DNA of 64,000 nucleotides from Deuterostichococcus epilithicus (lineage: Eukaryota; Chlorophyta; Trebouxiophyceae; Prasiolales; Stichococcaceae). The notes beneath the pieces were generated by a model that was not told the DNA's origin, did not search any database, and saw only the letters and a program-made list of their open reading frames with translations. Every line of letters starts with the position of its first letter. The stretch's first letter is position 1. Shown here one piece after another: positions 11,101 through 32,640 of the stretch. The stretch spans positions 2,020,530 to 2,084,529 of the forward strand of contig JAVTLE010000023.1 of the NCBI GenBank assembly GCA_033439295.1. Reading direction: 5' to 3'. A program made the position numbers and the translations under genes.

Positions 11101-11955
11101 ACAGAACCTACAGAACCTACAGAAAACTGAATTTGCGCCGGGCTTGGTGCACATTGGCAGTGGCAGACAATCGTCGACGAGGACGCTGTGGTGCTGCACT
11201 ACGCCTACTCGTACTTCAGTGACGTTGCGGAGAAGGCCGCAAGGTCGTGCCCCGGCGAAGACTACTTGGCTGCCGCCCGCCGTGGCGACCGGGAGAAAGT
11301 CAAGGAGTGCTTCGTGATCGACATCGACCAGGTGCTCTCGTCAATCGTCCATCGTCATTGTGAGCCCACATTGTGTGTGCACACTACCACCACATGCTAT
11401 GGCGCTACCTACCTTGAATGCTGCCGCTGACGTGTCGGGCCTCGCTCAGGATGCGTTCATGGTGGCTGCCACCGGCGACGCGGCGGTCCTCAGGGACTTC
11501 TTCTGGAGCCGCCTCGTTCTGACCGAAGGGTCTCGCGTCCGCTGCCGCAAGCGCGCATGGGTGCGTTGTCGCAGTTTTGCAAGCCTGCCGCCCCTCGCTC
11601 CGTGGGCAGACCGCAGATGCAGACTTGCATTGCAGAGTCACGTAAAACCCCATTTGTTCGTGCTGCCGCAGGGTCTGCCAGATGCATGGTGCATCCTCCG
11701 GGATGTGGAGCGCTTGAAGACCATGTTGATGTGAGTTGATCGGCAGAGAAGCGGTTTTGCGCTTGCGCTTGTGACATTCCATGCATATTCGGCTGGCACT
11801 GGAGTTCTCGAGCGAAGCATCGTTCAGAGTGTCATGCCCTGTGCAGGCGGCTGAACCTGGTGAAGCGCGTCCACGAACCCTCAGTGCTGCTGAAGCAGCA
11901 CGAACGAGCAATCCGCAGGCTAATGGCTGCAAATGCAACGGCGGCCCGGCCATGA
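8140..11955 (+). CDS. Glycosyltransferase-like type II membrane protein (GT92/DUF23-like)
   Basis: The start at 8140 is chosen because MARHRR is followed by a hydrophobic signal anchor, [18 protein letters not shown]. Later exons give [16 protein letters not shown] (about 8379-8533), [20 protein letters not shown] (about 8690-8878), [20 protein letters not shown] (about 9082-9209), [12 protein letters not shown] (about 9379-9563) and [15 protein letters not shown] (about 9720-9840), then the segments [14 protein letters not shown] and [18 protein letters not shown]. The closing exons have [17 protein letters not shown] and end in TAARP. '[10 protein letters not shown]' is a DXD-type sugar-nucleotide/metal site, and the layout (anchor, stem, catalytic domain) is that of a Golgi enzyme. 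The acceptor sugar cannot be read from sequence. Exons between about 10790 and 11170 are unsure. Confidence 0.7.
11089..11134 (+). repeat. Tandem 9-bp repeat (ctacagaac), about five copies
   Basis: The unit ctacagaac is repeated head to tail about five times. It sits in a probable intron of the glycosyltransferase-like gene, a short distance before the acceptor of the exon reading [14 protein letters not shown]. Every copy contains CAG. Confidence 0.8.
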
Positions 11956-12026
11956 CTGCGTTGTCTGCCAGATGATCGCAGCACCGTACCCGTTCTGGTA
12001 TGCTTTGAAGGCCTGATCGGGACTGT

Positions 12027-12031
12027 TTACA
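12027..12031 (-). terminator. TGTAA poly(A) signal for NEDD8
   Basis: TGTAA on the minus strand, about 86 bases downstream of the NEDD8 stop. TGTAA is the usual green algal polyadenylation signal. Confidence 0.55.
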
Positions 12032-12116
12032 TGGTGTGTGGTCCTCTAATACTCTTGATCGTCCATTCCTCAAGCGCACAGCACCGACTGTCACAATCGC
12101 GCTGCAAAGTCTACCG

Positions 12117-12620
12117 CTACGAACTGCCCCCTCGCAGCGCCAGCACCTGCGCATGAACAAACAGGTTTCAACGCTGAGCGGCAGGCACATTCCAAACCAA
12201 AACATGTAGTTGTCTGAAGCAGAACGCTGAGACCTTACCAGGTGAAGCACTGAGCCGCCTTCAATGTTGTAGTCTTTTGCCACTTTGTCGTCGTTCATCT
12301 GCTTGCCCGCGAAGATCAGCCTGCGGCGGAGTGTTCAAGCTTGGCCGGGAATGTGCATGCGCAGGCAGCCTTGACTGCAACTGTCCTGCCCACCCATCCA
12401 CAGCCATCCGCATGCGGTGGGCAAGGTGAAAAGGCTCACTTTACTTTGCGTATGCAACGATGCAGGATCGGGATGGTCAGGATGGTGCCACATCCCACCT
12501 CTGCTGGATGGGCGGGATGCCCTCCTTTTCCTCGACACGCTCCTTGATGCGCTCGATTGTGTCATTGGGCTCGATGTCAATTTCGATCTCTTTGCCCGTC
12601 AGCGTCTTCACCTTGATCAT
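12117..12620 (-). CDS. NEDD8: NEDD8/RUB ubiquitin-like modifier
   Basis: There are three exons. Exon 1 (about 12500-12620) reads [20 protein letters not shown] and ends in [11 protein letters not shown]. Exon 2 (12239-12320) has [20 protein letters not shown]. Exon 3 (12117-12146) reads VLALRGGSS then stop. NEDD8-specific residues are present ([27 protein letters not shown], and alanine in LALRGG where ubiquitin has arginine). The Gly-Gly is followed by Ser-Ser, so a processing protease must trim the tail before E1 activation. NEDD8 activates cullin-RING ligases. The methionine codon is doubled, so 12623 is an alternative start. The codons just upstream read R-G-G in frame with the start, discussed as a finding. 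Confidence 0.93.
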
Positions 12621-12623
12621 CAT

Positions 12624-13653
12624 GCCGCCCCTGCAGCCACACCACTCGCAGGCTTGCTGATCTGCTATTCTGCTCTAATGATGCTCCGCCAAGGTGCCAA
12701 GTGCCTCATGCAAGGCGCCCTTGCCCTTGCCGGGCTGAAGCGTGCGCGCTTCTGCGGAGGCCACCTGTACACGATTGCAGTGTTGTAAACCTTACCGCAA
12801 ACGCGACGCAACGTGCACTTGGAGCCCGGCCACCCAGCTAATCTCAGACATAGCAGCTGGCGGCATGTTTTGCGGTGCTGTGGCGCAAATCGCTCGAGTG
12901 CCTGCATTCAGGACGACACATGCCACCGTGTCAATGCACGCCTGCCTTGCATTCAGCCTTGAGCTTACTGGACTGTATTACCTCCCAGACATAGCGCATG
13001 GAGCCATTATGGTGCTGTGAAAGCGTCGTTGTGCCTACGGCTTCTTCCTGGAGATTTGCCGCCACGTAGGCACTGGCAATCATGCACATCCACACCTGGC
13101 GATGCCCCAGAGTTCTTGATGCAGCCTCGAGACTTCAGCTGCGCTTTCAAGGCAGTGGACTGGAGGTGTCGAACTGATTGTGTGATTTGGTTCTGGTGTT
13201 GGAGATTGCTTGTGGCAGGTGACGGGCCAATTGAATGCAGAAGAACAAGGAATATGGAGTTTAAACATGCAGCTCTGCAAGCTGCGTTGGAGTTGGGTTG
13301 AGCTGGGCATTAGCTCATGTTAGTCTGCTGTCAGCCGGGTTAGCTCACCCGCAAGCAAGCGAACCGGCGCGAAGCCAAGGCACGGCGATATGTAGATTAG
13401 CACGCGTCCAAATATTCCAACAGAGACGCACTTTTGTCCTGTCAATGCGTCACAACAGTGCTCTGGAACGGTGTTCACTTTGCGGGTCGAGTCGTGGCAG
13501 TCACTGAGCGCGTGAACATAGGATGGAACAGCTGTGATCCCGCCTGCCGCTGATCGAAACTGTGATGGCACGAGAGATTCAGTACAGGCGCGGCGGCCTT
13601 CAGTTCGTGTATTGCATGCATTCATCATTGTTGATCATGCCCGTGATCAAGCG
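12624..13653. other. 1-kb divergent intergenic region between NEDD8 and CKS1
   Basis: This holds the promoters and 5' UTRs of NEDD8 (-) and CKS1 (+). A possible 3' splice site ending at about 12630 suggests that the NEDD8 transcript begins further upstream. I looked on both strands for ubiquitin-coding exons here and found none. Confidence 0.5.
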
Positions 13654-14445
13654 ATGCTGATTTACCCTTTGTGCCCAATTCGTAGCGATAAATACTACGA
13701 CGAGTAAGTTCGAGATACAGAGTGGACACTATGTGTGCCTTACGTGCATACTGTGCATCACTTCTGCCTGTCCGATCTGGATATGTGGTTCCGCCGCATG
13801 CCAGACTTCGTCATAATGCTGAAAAGAACATGGTCGACCTCCGCAGCAGCCACTACGAGTACCGGCACGTGGTGCTGCCGGCCAACATCGCAGCACACCT
13901 GCCGCCTGGGCGGCTGCTGTCTGAGACGGAATGGCGGCAGCTGGGCGTGCAGCAGTCCCGCGGTGCGCGCCTCGCGATCATTTTGCCGTGTTCGACCAGA
14001 CTTTGGGGTCGAGTTGTGCCTTTCCGGTGACTTCGCAAATTCGGTACTTGTTGAAGCCCTGCATCACAACAGCAATTTGGTTGATCAGAGGTCTGCACAG
14101 ATTGACGTGCACGGATTGGGGCGCACGTCACGGCGCAGAGACAGGGAATGTGAAACGTGGAACCTAAATCCGTGCAGGGTGGATACACTACCACATACAC
14201 AAGCCGGAGCCACACATCCTGCTATTCAGGCGGGCGCTGATGCCCGAGGCGGCAGCTGGCGCACAGCTGCAGCAACAGCAGGAACTGCTGCGGCAGCAGC
14301 AGATGATGCAGCTGCGGATGCAGCAGCAGGCGGCGCAGCAGCAGCAGATGATACAGCAGCAGATGCTCCAGCAGCAGCAGGCAGCGCAGCAGCAGCAGAT
14401 CAACCAGCTGCAGCAAGCGGACCAGCTGCAGCAACAACTGCAACA

Positions 14446-14520
<75 letters not shown>

Positions 14521-14575
14521 TTTCGATCCAGCGCAGTACAGTAGTGACACCACGCACTTTGCAGACAGAACGTGA
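13654..14575 (+). CDS. CKS1: Cyclin-dependent kinase regulatory subunit CKS1 with long polyglutamine tail
   Basis: There are three exons: 13654-13703 ([16 protein letters not shown]), 13847-13962 ([20 protein letters not shown], then [19 protein letters not shown]) and 14178-14575 ([20 protein letters not shown]). Phases join exactly and total 187 residues. The anion-pocket and CDK-binding elements ([14 protein letters not shown]-like SETEW, GVQQSRGW, [12 protein letters not shown]) are intact. CKS proteins bind CDKs and phosphorylated CDK substrates, and they serve SCF ubiquitin ligases. The core ends about residue 75. The rest is a glutamine-rich tail of about 110 residues with one uninterrupted run of 26 Gln, closing with [18 protein letters not shown]. 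Budding yeast Cks1 also carries a Q-rich tail, but most CKS proteins are about 80-100 residues. Confidence 0.95.
14441..14518 (+). repeat. CAG/CAA microsatellite encoding 26 consecutive Gln
   Basis: This is 26 in-frame glutamine codons, nearly all CAG with two CAA near the start, inside the last exon of CKS1. More interrupted CAG-rich sequence precedes it from about 14260. Confidence 0.95.
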
Positions 14576-14772
14576 ACGTCCAGAACGTCATCGGGTCCGC
14601 AAGCGCGTGGCAGCACACGCAGTGGGTGCACTGCGCAGGCCAACCTGCTGACGAACAAAACACTATAGAACGTGATTGTGTACTTTTGTTCCTGCTTTGT
14701 GGTTCGTGTTCGTTGTAGACAGCAATCTAGCATCCATGCACCCTGCCAAGCAGTGCGCTTATTTGAGCAATG

Positions 14773-14777
14773 TGTAA
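14773..14777 (+). terminator. TGTAA poly(A) signal for CKS1
   Basis: TGTAA lies about 200 bases after the CKS1 stop. The interval 14576-15088 otherwise holds the convergent 3' ends of CKS1 and COP1 with no further gene. Confidence 0.55.
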
Positions 14778-15088
14778 CCATGCAGTGCATGTGGGTCCCA
14801 GGTGGTGTGATGTCATTGCGCGGCAATATGTGCCTACGGGAAAAGCCAAAGAAACAATCAATTCAACCTGGCTCACAAAAATACGTCTCACCAACTCTCG
14901 CTCGCTGTGCTTATGTGCGATCTGCTGTCCACTCTGACTTCCTCTCTCTCGTCGCAAAAATCCCCACATGTCATGCAGAACCGAATAAAACCACGCAAAC
15001 GTCATCTGATCGTCCGTCCTCGGGTGCTGTCTAGCACTATCAGGGCGTCACTGACTCTCAGGGGCTGCCCGGCGCACGAGCAGCCGCC

Positions 15089-18000
15089 TCAATCATGCGT
15101 CAGCGAGCACACTTTCACGACGCCAGAGCTATTGGCCGCCAGCAGGGTGTTGGTGTGCGGCTTCCAACACACCGCGCTGATGAACTGCGAGGCGTCTGGT
15201 CCGCTGCTGGCCGCCGCGGCGCCTGCGCTCACCGGGTTGGCTGAAAAGTCCTGCTGTGCGATGGGTCGCGACATCGACTTGTAGTACACATACACCTGCG
15301 GGGCAGCACCATTGCAGTTTTGTCAGCACCAATTGCGGCAGCAGGTGCAACCGCTTCTTGACGGAAGGCAAGCAACCGTCAGTCGGCTGGACTCGACTGG
15401 GTGGCATGCAGTGATGAGGGGGTTCACACTCGACATTGAACTCCCGACGAGCGCGAGCAGGTGTGACAGCGCTGCCGGTGATCAACAGTCGCACTGCTGC
15501 GGCAAAGCGCCGCGCCGCCCGCACCTCGTTCTGCTCGCTGCCGCAGGCGATAAACTCGCCATCGGCGGACAGCCCCACGAAGTTCTTCTCATTCATGTGT
15601 CCGCGGTAGGTGCGCACGTGCGCCTCCGAGGCAGGGTTCCACAGCCGCAGCGTGCTGTCCGTCGACGCTGACACCACCTCCCCGCCCTCCATGAACCGCA
15701 CGTACGCCACCGCCTTGTTGTGGCCTGCGCTGCCGGCGCACACGGGTGAGCATCGGCGGTCAGCACCTGACAGGGCGCTGCAACGCGTGCGCTCGGCGTC
15801 CGAGGTAAGCATTGCGGCTGTCACCACACGCTGTTCAGAAGGCCAAAGGGACGCTGCAGTGCTTAGGAGCCCCAGCACTTTGCTGCGCGCGCGCCGGCAT
15901 ACGGCCTTACGTCACGATGGTAGTTGCAGCAGCCTTGGCGGCGGCGCGACAGCCGTGATCACACCGACCCCGGGCAGCCAGCATGTCAGTGTGCCAGCCT
16001 GCTGCTCCCAGAAGCAGGCCACGACGGCAGCCTGCGCCCGCACCGGCGAGCACGTGGACGGCGCGGTCGGCGCGCCGCAGGTCGTAGACATGCACGCAGT
16101 GGTCCGCCGAGCCGATGGCCACCTCGTGCGACGACGCCGGATTGTACTTGACGCAGCACACGTTGGCCTTCATGTCTATCTGCGCCAGGCTGTCCTGCTC
16201 CTTGGTGGACCAGATCTGCGAAGGCACGACACCAGCGCGTCAGCCCCTGTACTGTTGATTGCCGCACCCGCGCACAGCTCCATCAACCAGGAACTGGGTG
16301 CTGACGGGCGGTCGTCCCTAAATGCCGACCGCGGCCACAGGACACGACTGACGACGATGGTCTACAGCGACGCCAGCCCGACTCTCTTCCCGACTGTCGA
16401 CTGTCCCGCCAGCTTCAAGAGAAGTGGCACCAGTCGGCAGTGGGGCCAAATACATGCCAAGCGCGGGTCCGGCGCCGCACCTTGACCCAGCCGTCATCGG
16501 AGCCGGAGATGAAGTGCATGGGGTCGGAGTGGCTGAAGTCCACCGTCCAAATGCGCTTCTCGTGCGCCTCATACTCTGCCAGCTGCTGCCCCGTGCCCAC
16601 ATCCCACAGCGCCACCACGCCTGCCGCCGACAGCCAGGATGTTGCTCAACGTTTTCGTACTTCACTCCCATGTCGATCGGGAACGCATGCAGCCAGATGC
16701 AGCAACCCGTCACAAGCGAGAAACCCCCGGAAATCAGGAGAGGCAGCACCTTGGCGAGGCTGCCGAGGTCACGAGCCACACAACGCCCAGAAGAAGAAGG
16801 GCGCACCCTCGTAATCGGAGCTGATGAGGTGCGGCCGCACGTACTTGTTCCAGCTCAGGCAGCTCAGCTTGGAGCGGGTGGACAGCTCGGTGTACGGCCG
16901 GTGCTGCGTCTCCAGTGGGTGCCGCATCACGTTGGCGAAGTCGAAGACGCAGATGCGCTTGGAGACGCCGGCAGTCGCGAACAGCTGCGCGTCGCGGTCG
17001 AACTCGATGCTGGACAGGATCGCGGACGACTGGCGGGCGCTTGCGCGGGGCACCTGCGCCACCACCTGCGCACATGGCGGGCGAAGGGACGTCAGCAGGG
17101 CGGGACAGGCACCCTCGACATGCACACGCCGGGAGGCAACAGCCTGCACTTCGTTCGGCGGTAGTCCGCCGGGGTGACCGCTGCTGCTGCTGGAAGGATT
17201 TGTGGGCGGAGACACTTCGGGGCAGGCCTGGCAATGTCAATCTGGTTCTGAAGACTTGGGATCTGCCCGCCAGACTCTTGGCAGGCACAGGTCACGGTGC
17301 TGAGAGTCGCGCCGCACCTGGAGGCTGCCAAAGTGGGTGAAGACGGACAGCATGCGCGAGAACTCGGCAAGGCCCTGCGGCTCCACGCCAGACGTCACCA
17401 TTGGCGCCTGCTCGATGCGCAGCCGTTTAAGCGCCGGCGGGTTTGCGATGTCGTCCGCTGCTGCCTCCTCCCTCACAGTGTCGCCAGGCTGCAGCGACAG
17501 CAGAGCGGGCCAGCCTCAGCTGTTTCAGAGCGGCTCATTCGCAGGTCCCGGCCAGCCAACCGCAGCGTCACATCGTAGCAGCGGATCCCAGAGTGCGGCA
17601 GACGGCTGCGAAACTGCAGCATGCAGCACCGTGTCACTCGAGGACAGCGTCATGGGCCATGCTGAAGCAGCACGGCTGATCATGATCGGGGACAGACCTG
17701 TGGTATGGAGCGCGCTGTCTCCAGCTGCAGCGCCCGCTGTTGCTGCCGCAGCGCCAGGTAACACTGCTGCAGGTCCTTCAGCTGCGCGGCGACGCGCTTC
17801 CGCCGCTTCTCCCGCACTTGGTCGACCATGGCCGCCACCGCCGTCGCGTCTGTTGAAGCGTAGGCGTGCGCTGCGGCCATGGCCGTCGAGCCGTCGCCCG
17901 CGCCGGCTGCGGCGCTGCTGACGGCTGGCGCTGTCGCTGCCGCACTCGCAGCGGGGGTTGCCGCCCCGGCAGCAGGCAGCATGCCGCCGCTGCTGTGCCC

Positions 18001-19853
18001 CTCAGGCAGGCTGCTGAGAGAGGACTGGGTGACCCCGCTGGGATGCTCCATGAGGCTGCCGGTCGCCCCGCTGGCCGTTGCGGCATGCGACCTGAGAGGA
18101 GAAGGAGCGGGATATCAGCTTTAGCTTGCTCAAATAAAAGGTGTTTGCCGATCATTGTACCCGAAGTGACGTCATACTCCCGATTGCATAAGCATTGGTA
18201 CGGGTTGCACTGCCGCACATTTCATCAGCTTTGACCCGGGTTTACAAGCTCACGTGGCCAGCGCGTCAGTGCTGGAGGTTGTGGGCTGTACGGCTGCTGC
18301 TCCGTGATCCGCCTCACTGCCACGCGGCAGCGGGCTGCTGAACGATGGCAGCCGTGCCGAGAGCGCCGTGTCCGATGACATGCGCCGCAGCCGCGCCCCC
18401 TGAGCTGCGTGAGCGCCCCTGTCCATGCCGCCATCACTCGGCACCTCTGACGGGGAGGCGTGCACCTGCAGCGGCAAATCGCTCTTGAGGCAATCTTGAA
18501 GCAATAATCGAGGCTGCACCTTCGCACATTCGTGGCTGCAGGAAATTTTGTTTTGCTTGCATTCAATTCACTGGACAACAGCTCGGCTCGCACCCTGTAT
18601 GATGGGGCAGTGGCGTCGACATTTAACAAGAACCATTCCGGGCGGCACCGGGACCGCTATAATTCCCACAACCCGCAGCAATGAAGAGGACGCAGCGGAC
18701 CTCGGATGGCGGGAGCGGCAGTTCAGGCGGCCGCGCATGGTGCTCTGACGCACTGCCCTCCAGCGGCGGCACCGTGGCACGCACCGGCTGTGCGGGCAGC
18801 TCCCCTGGCGGCTGATGCTGCAGCAGCTGCAGAGCCGGCACCGAGCTGGGCAGCTGCCCATGCACGCCACCTGGATGGCAGCAATGCACGGCAGACTTCA
18901 AAACACTGGTGGGCTGGGGATGGGAGATGCTGCATGGCGCCGAGACACGCCATGAGTCTCGCAGGTGCAGGAGCCTCATGGCAGGAAGGAAACTCTACCT
19001 GCTGCAGCGGACGGGCTGGCCGAGCCGACCTCCTTCAGCCGCGACTGCAGCAGCGTCGCGGGCGGCGGCAGCTGCAGCAGGCCACCGACAAGGGTCTCTG
19101 CAGGCGCGGGCAGCGACTGCGACTGCTCCTGCACCAGCGAGATGTCGCCCTCCAGCATCTGCAGCTGCTGCTTCAGATCCTCCAGCTTCTGGCGCTTTGC
19201 TTCCCTGCGTTCACATAGTTGAGGTCGTCGGGATAGCGCAGGTTGGCACCCGCGCAGCGCAGCGTCCAGCGAGCTCAAAACGTTCATGCTCACGCTGCAA
19301 GTATGGGCACAGCATAGAAGGCTTGTAACGCCGATGCGTCACTGCACAGAAGTCACACCCACCTGGAGAAGTTGAGGAAGTGCAGCAGCAGCTGCAGGTT
19401 GTCGTGCGCCGAGCGCTGCTGCAGCGTCTGCTTGCGCGCGTACAGCGCCGACAGTAGGCCCTCCAGGTCCGCCTCGGCCAGTCCGCCGCCGTCGGCGTCC
19501 GCCTCCCGCAGCAGGTGGTGGATACGCTCCGCAGTGGACACCCGCTGCCGCCGGTCTGCCGCCTTGACCTTGGCGGCCAGGCGCTGCAGCAGAAAGTTGG
19601 GGTACACCAGGTCGAAGGTGAGGTACGCCGCGCAGCTGGGGCAGTTCTTCCGCTGGCCCAGGTGCTGCGACACGCACGCGTAGCAGAAGGTGTGCCCGCA
19701 CGCCGTCACAAACGGGTCCCGCAGCAGCGACTTGCACACGGGGCATGTCAGGTCCTCGTGCTGCAGCTGCGCCGCGTCTGGCTGGGCGTGGGAGCCGCTC
19801 GGCTGCCGGGTGGCGGCGACCCCGGCAGCCGAGCCTTTCATGCCGCCCTGCAT
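15089..19853 (-). CDS. COP1: COP1 E3 ubiquitin ligase (RING, coiled coil, WD40)
   Basis: The N-terminal exon (about 19360-19853) carries a RING: LTCPVCKSLLRDPFVTACGH, then FCYACVSQHL and CPSCAAYL, followed by VYPNFLLQRLA as in plant COP1. A coiled coil (KRQKLEDLKQQLQMLEGDIS) comes at about 19150-19200. Low-complexity Ser/Ala linkers lie at 18250-18520 and 17700-18090, the latter with a basic coiled coil (REKRRKRVAAQLKDLQQ). WD40 blades run from about 17460 to 15089, with LFATAGVSKRICVFDF, VVALWDVGTGQQLAEYEAHE, HFISGSDDGWVKVWS, AIGSADHCVHVYDLR and STDSTLRLWNP; the end is VVKVCSLTHD. In plants and Chlamydomonas COP1 acts with SPA in a CUL4-DDB1 ligase repressing light responses. Linker exon ends are approximate. 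Confidence 0.93.
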
Positions 19854-20629
19854 CTATGCGCCGCGCCGCAAGCCGCGGTCCGCCGCACTTGCCTCGTCAC
19901 AACGCTGTGTTGCCATGGCAACCGCACTGCGGCGACTGTTGCTGGAGCTGGAGCGTCACCAGAGGAAATCTTTGCCAATCGCACTGCTCCATCGATCCGG
20001 GTCGCTCTCGAGGATCGCACAGCTATGTCGTGCACCTGAATTAGGAGGTGCACTGCCTTGCGCCTCGCCGCGCGCAAATGATTTCAGGAAGTCTGCATGG
20101 GCGCTCGACACCCTTTGAGACTGGTTGTACGGTGTGTGGCCTGTGTGCGAGAAGCTGCGTGGCGCATTGACTGGAACCTCTTGGTTTGCGTAATCCTGTT
20201 GATTGAAGCAGCGCCACGACAGCGCTGGATCTCCCCGCTGTGTCCCTTTTGGCACGACACCAGGTGCAGGAGCGACGCCGTCCCCTAACAACGCACTTTC
20301 CACCCGTTTTGAGCTTCACAGCAATAACGCTGCAATCTTGTGGCTCAGCGCGCTGCCAGACCTGCGCTTTCGAAGGCTGTGGTGGACGCTGACCGGCCGG
20401 AGACCTGGTGCTGTTTGCCGGAGGGGTGTCTCCAGAAGGCCTGCTTCTCACAGCGGCATTCTTTTGGACACACTTTGCATCTTGGAGCCATCGCGGCTTG
20501 TGCACAGCGTGGACGGCGGTGTGCAGCAGCAGCGGCCGCTGCGCCAGCAGCAGGCATCCTAACTGCCAAGCCCAAGTGCGGCAGCAGAACCAGTAGAACG
20601 GGCTGTGCGTCACACTACTTCCTGCCGCC
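19854..20629. other. Divergent promoter region between COP1 and the ABCC gene
   Basis: This is 776 bases between two genes transcribed away from each other. It holds both promoters. The short open frames on each strand show no conserved domain. Confidence 0.5.
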
Positions 20630-31300
<10,671 letters not shown>

Positions 31301-31574
31301 GGCGGACAGAGCAATGGAGGAGGATTTTGCATCAGAAAGATATTTTTTTTGGGTGGCAGGCAGCCGTCCTTCAAACAGTTGGTCCGTCTTGTCTGAGGGG
31401 GTTGTGCCCTGAGAACACTTAGAGGAGAGCGAGACTGTGTGGTCGATTGCATCCAGTGTTTGTCTACCCTGCCCGGACGGTAGGTCCAGAGATGCATGTT
31501 CGAGCTTGTGCATGGCACAACTGTGCTCCCAACGTCAATAATCTGTTTCAACGTGACTGTATGTAAAGCAAATA
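31301..31574. other. ABCC 3' untranslated region
   Basis: Non-coding sequence from the ABCC stop to the edge of the foldback array. A TGTAA signal at 31562-31566 would place poly(A) addition almost at the first repeat, so the transcript probably ends just before or inside the array. Confidence 0.55.
31562..31566 (+). terminator. TGTAA poly(A) signal for the ABCC gene
   Basis: TGTAA lies 262 bases downstream of the ABCC stop, directly before the foldback repeat array. Confidence 0.5.
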
Positions 31575-31579
31575 TGGCT

Positions 31580-32520
31580 CACCGGGGCCCCGATTAGAGG
31601 ATGCAAATGAAAAAGTAGCCGCGGCCTCATTGGGCCATGGCAGCAACAGGACTGGCGGCTCCGGTGTCGCCGGTGGCTACTTTTACATTCTTCTCCTCCG
31701 ATCGGGGCGGGAATGGTGGATGGCCTGCGCGGCCCGACCGGAGGAAGAGTACAACAAAGTAGCCACCGTGGCTACTTTAACACTTTCTCCACCGATTGGG
31801 GAGTAGATAGATGGCCTCGACGCCGGAGCCGCCAGATCTGTTTCCTGCCAGTGCCTGCCGGAGCCGCCGTCGCTGGTGGCTAGATTTTCATTTCCCTCCT
31901 CCGGTTGGGGCGCCGAGGCCATCAATCTACTTCCCGATCGGAGGAGAAAAATGGGAAAGTAGCCACCGGCGACGCCGGAGCCGCCAGTTCTGTTCCCGGA
32001 GCTGCCGGTTATGTTCCCTGCCAGTGGCTACTTTCTGTCACTTGCCTTCCTCCGATCGGGGCCCCGAGGCCATCTATCTACTCCCCGATCGGAGGAGAAG
32101 AATGTAAAAGTAGCCACGGGCTTTACACCGGAGCCGCCAGTTCTGTTCCCTGCCAGTGGCTACTTTTTCATTTGCATCCTCCGATCGGGGTGCCATGGCC
32201 ATTCACTCCCCGCTTGGTGTAGAAATATGTAAAAGTAGCCACCGGCAACACAAGAGCTGCCGGGTTTGTTCCCTGCCAGTGGCTACTTTTGATTATTTGC
32301 CTCCTCCGATCGGGGTGCCGAGGGCCCTGAGGCCATCTTTCTACTCCCCGATCGGTGGAGAAAAACCGTGAAAGTAGCCACCGGCGACACCGGAGCCGCC
32401 ACTTCTGTTCCCTGCCGTGGTTCGTTGAGGCCGCGGGCTACTTTTTCATATACATCCTCCGATCGGGGCCCCGAGGCCATCCATCTACTCCCCGATCGGT
32501 GGGAAAAAATGTAAAATCCG
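31580..32520. repeat. Tandem array of foldback (inverted-repeat) units, about seven copies
   Basis: Each unit has a left arm that starts GTGGCTACTTTT and ends CCTCCGATCGGGG, a loop of about 18 bases (gaggccatctatcta-like), and a right arm that is the imperfect reverse complement (CCCCGATCGGAGGAG ... AAAAGTAGCCAC). Arms are about 35 bases. Spacers of about 40-60 bases (ggcgacaccggagccgcc, agttctgttccctgcca) join the units, giving a period of about 125-150. CTCCGATCGGGG occurs near 31695, 32049, 32179, 32303 and 32456, with degenerate copies between. The spacer at about 31640-31665 is in reverse orientation relative to the others. No open frame crosses the array in a credible way. It could be a satellite or a miniature foldback element amplified in place. 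Confidence 0.9.
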
Positions 32521-32640
32521 ATTCTCACCATGTTGAATGTGAGTAGGCAGACCTGACCAGATGTCAACACTCAGGCCAGTCTCAGCACAATCAACTGACC
32601 TGTGACATCCCGCTCGTCACGACACCATTCACGCTCACGA

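Noticed and set aside
11405-12298. A 297-codon minus-strand frame starting inside NEDD8
   Set aside because: It is read-through of the NEDD8 intron; the true third exon (VLALRGGSS) lies in another frame at 12117-12146.
14188-14826. A minus-strand frame with a run of cysteines or leucines
   Set aside because: It is the reverse reading of the CKS1 CAG repeat.
31811-32371. Short open frames repeating similar peptides within the foldback array
   Set aside because: The peptide similarity follows from the DNA repeat. There is no start context, splice structure or domain.
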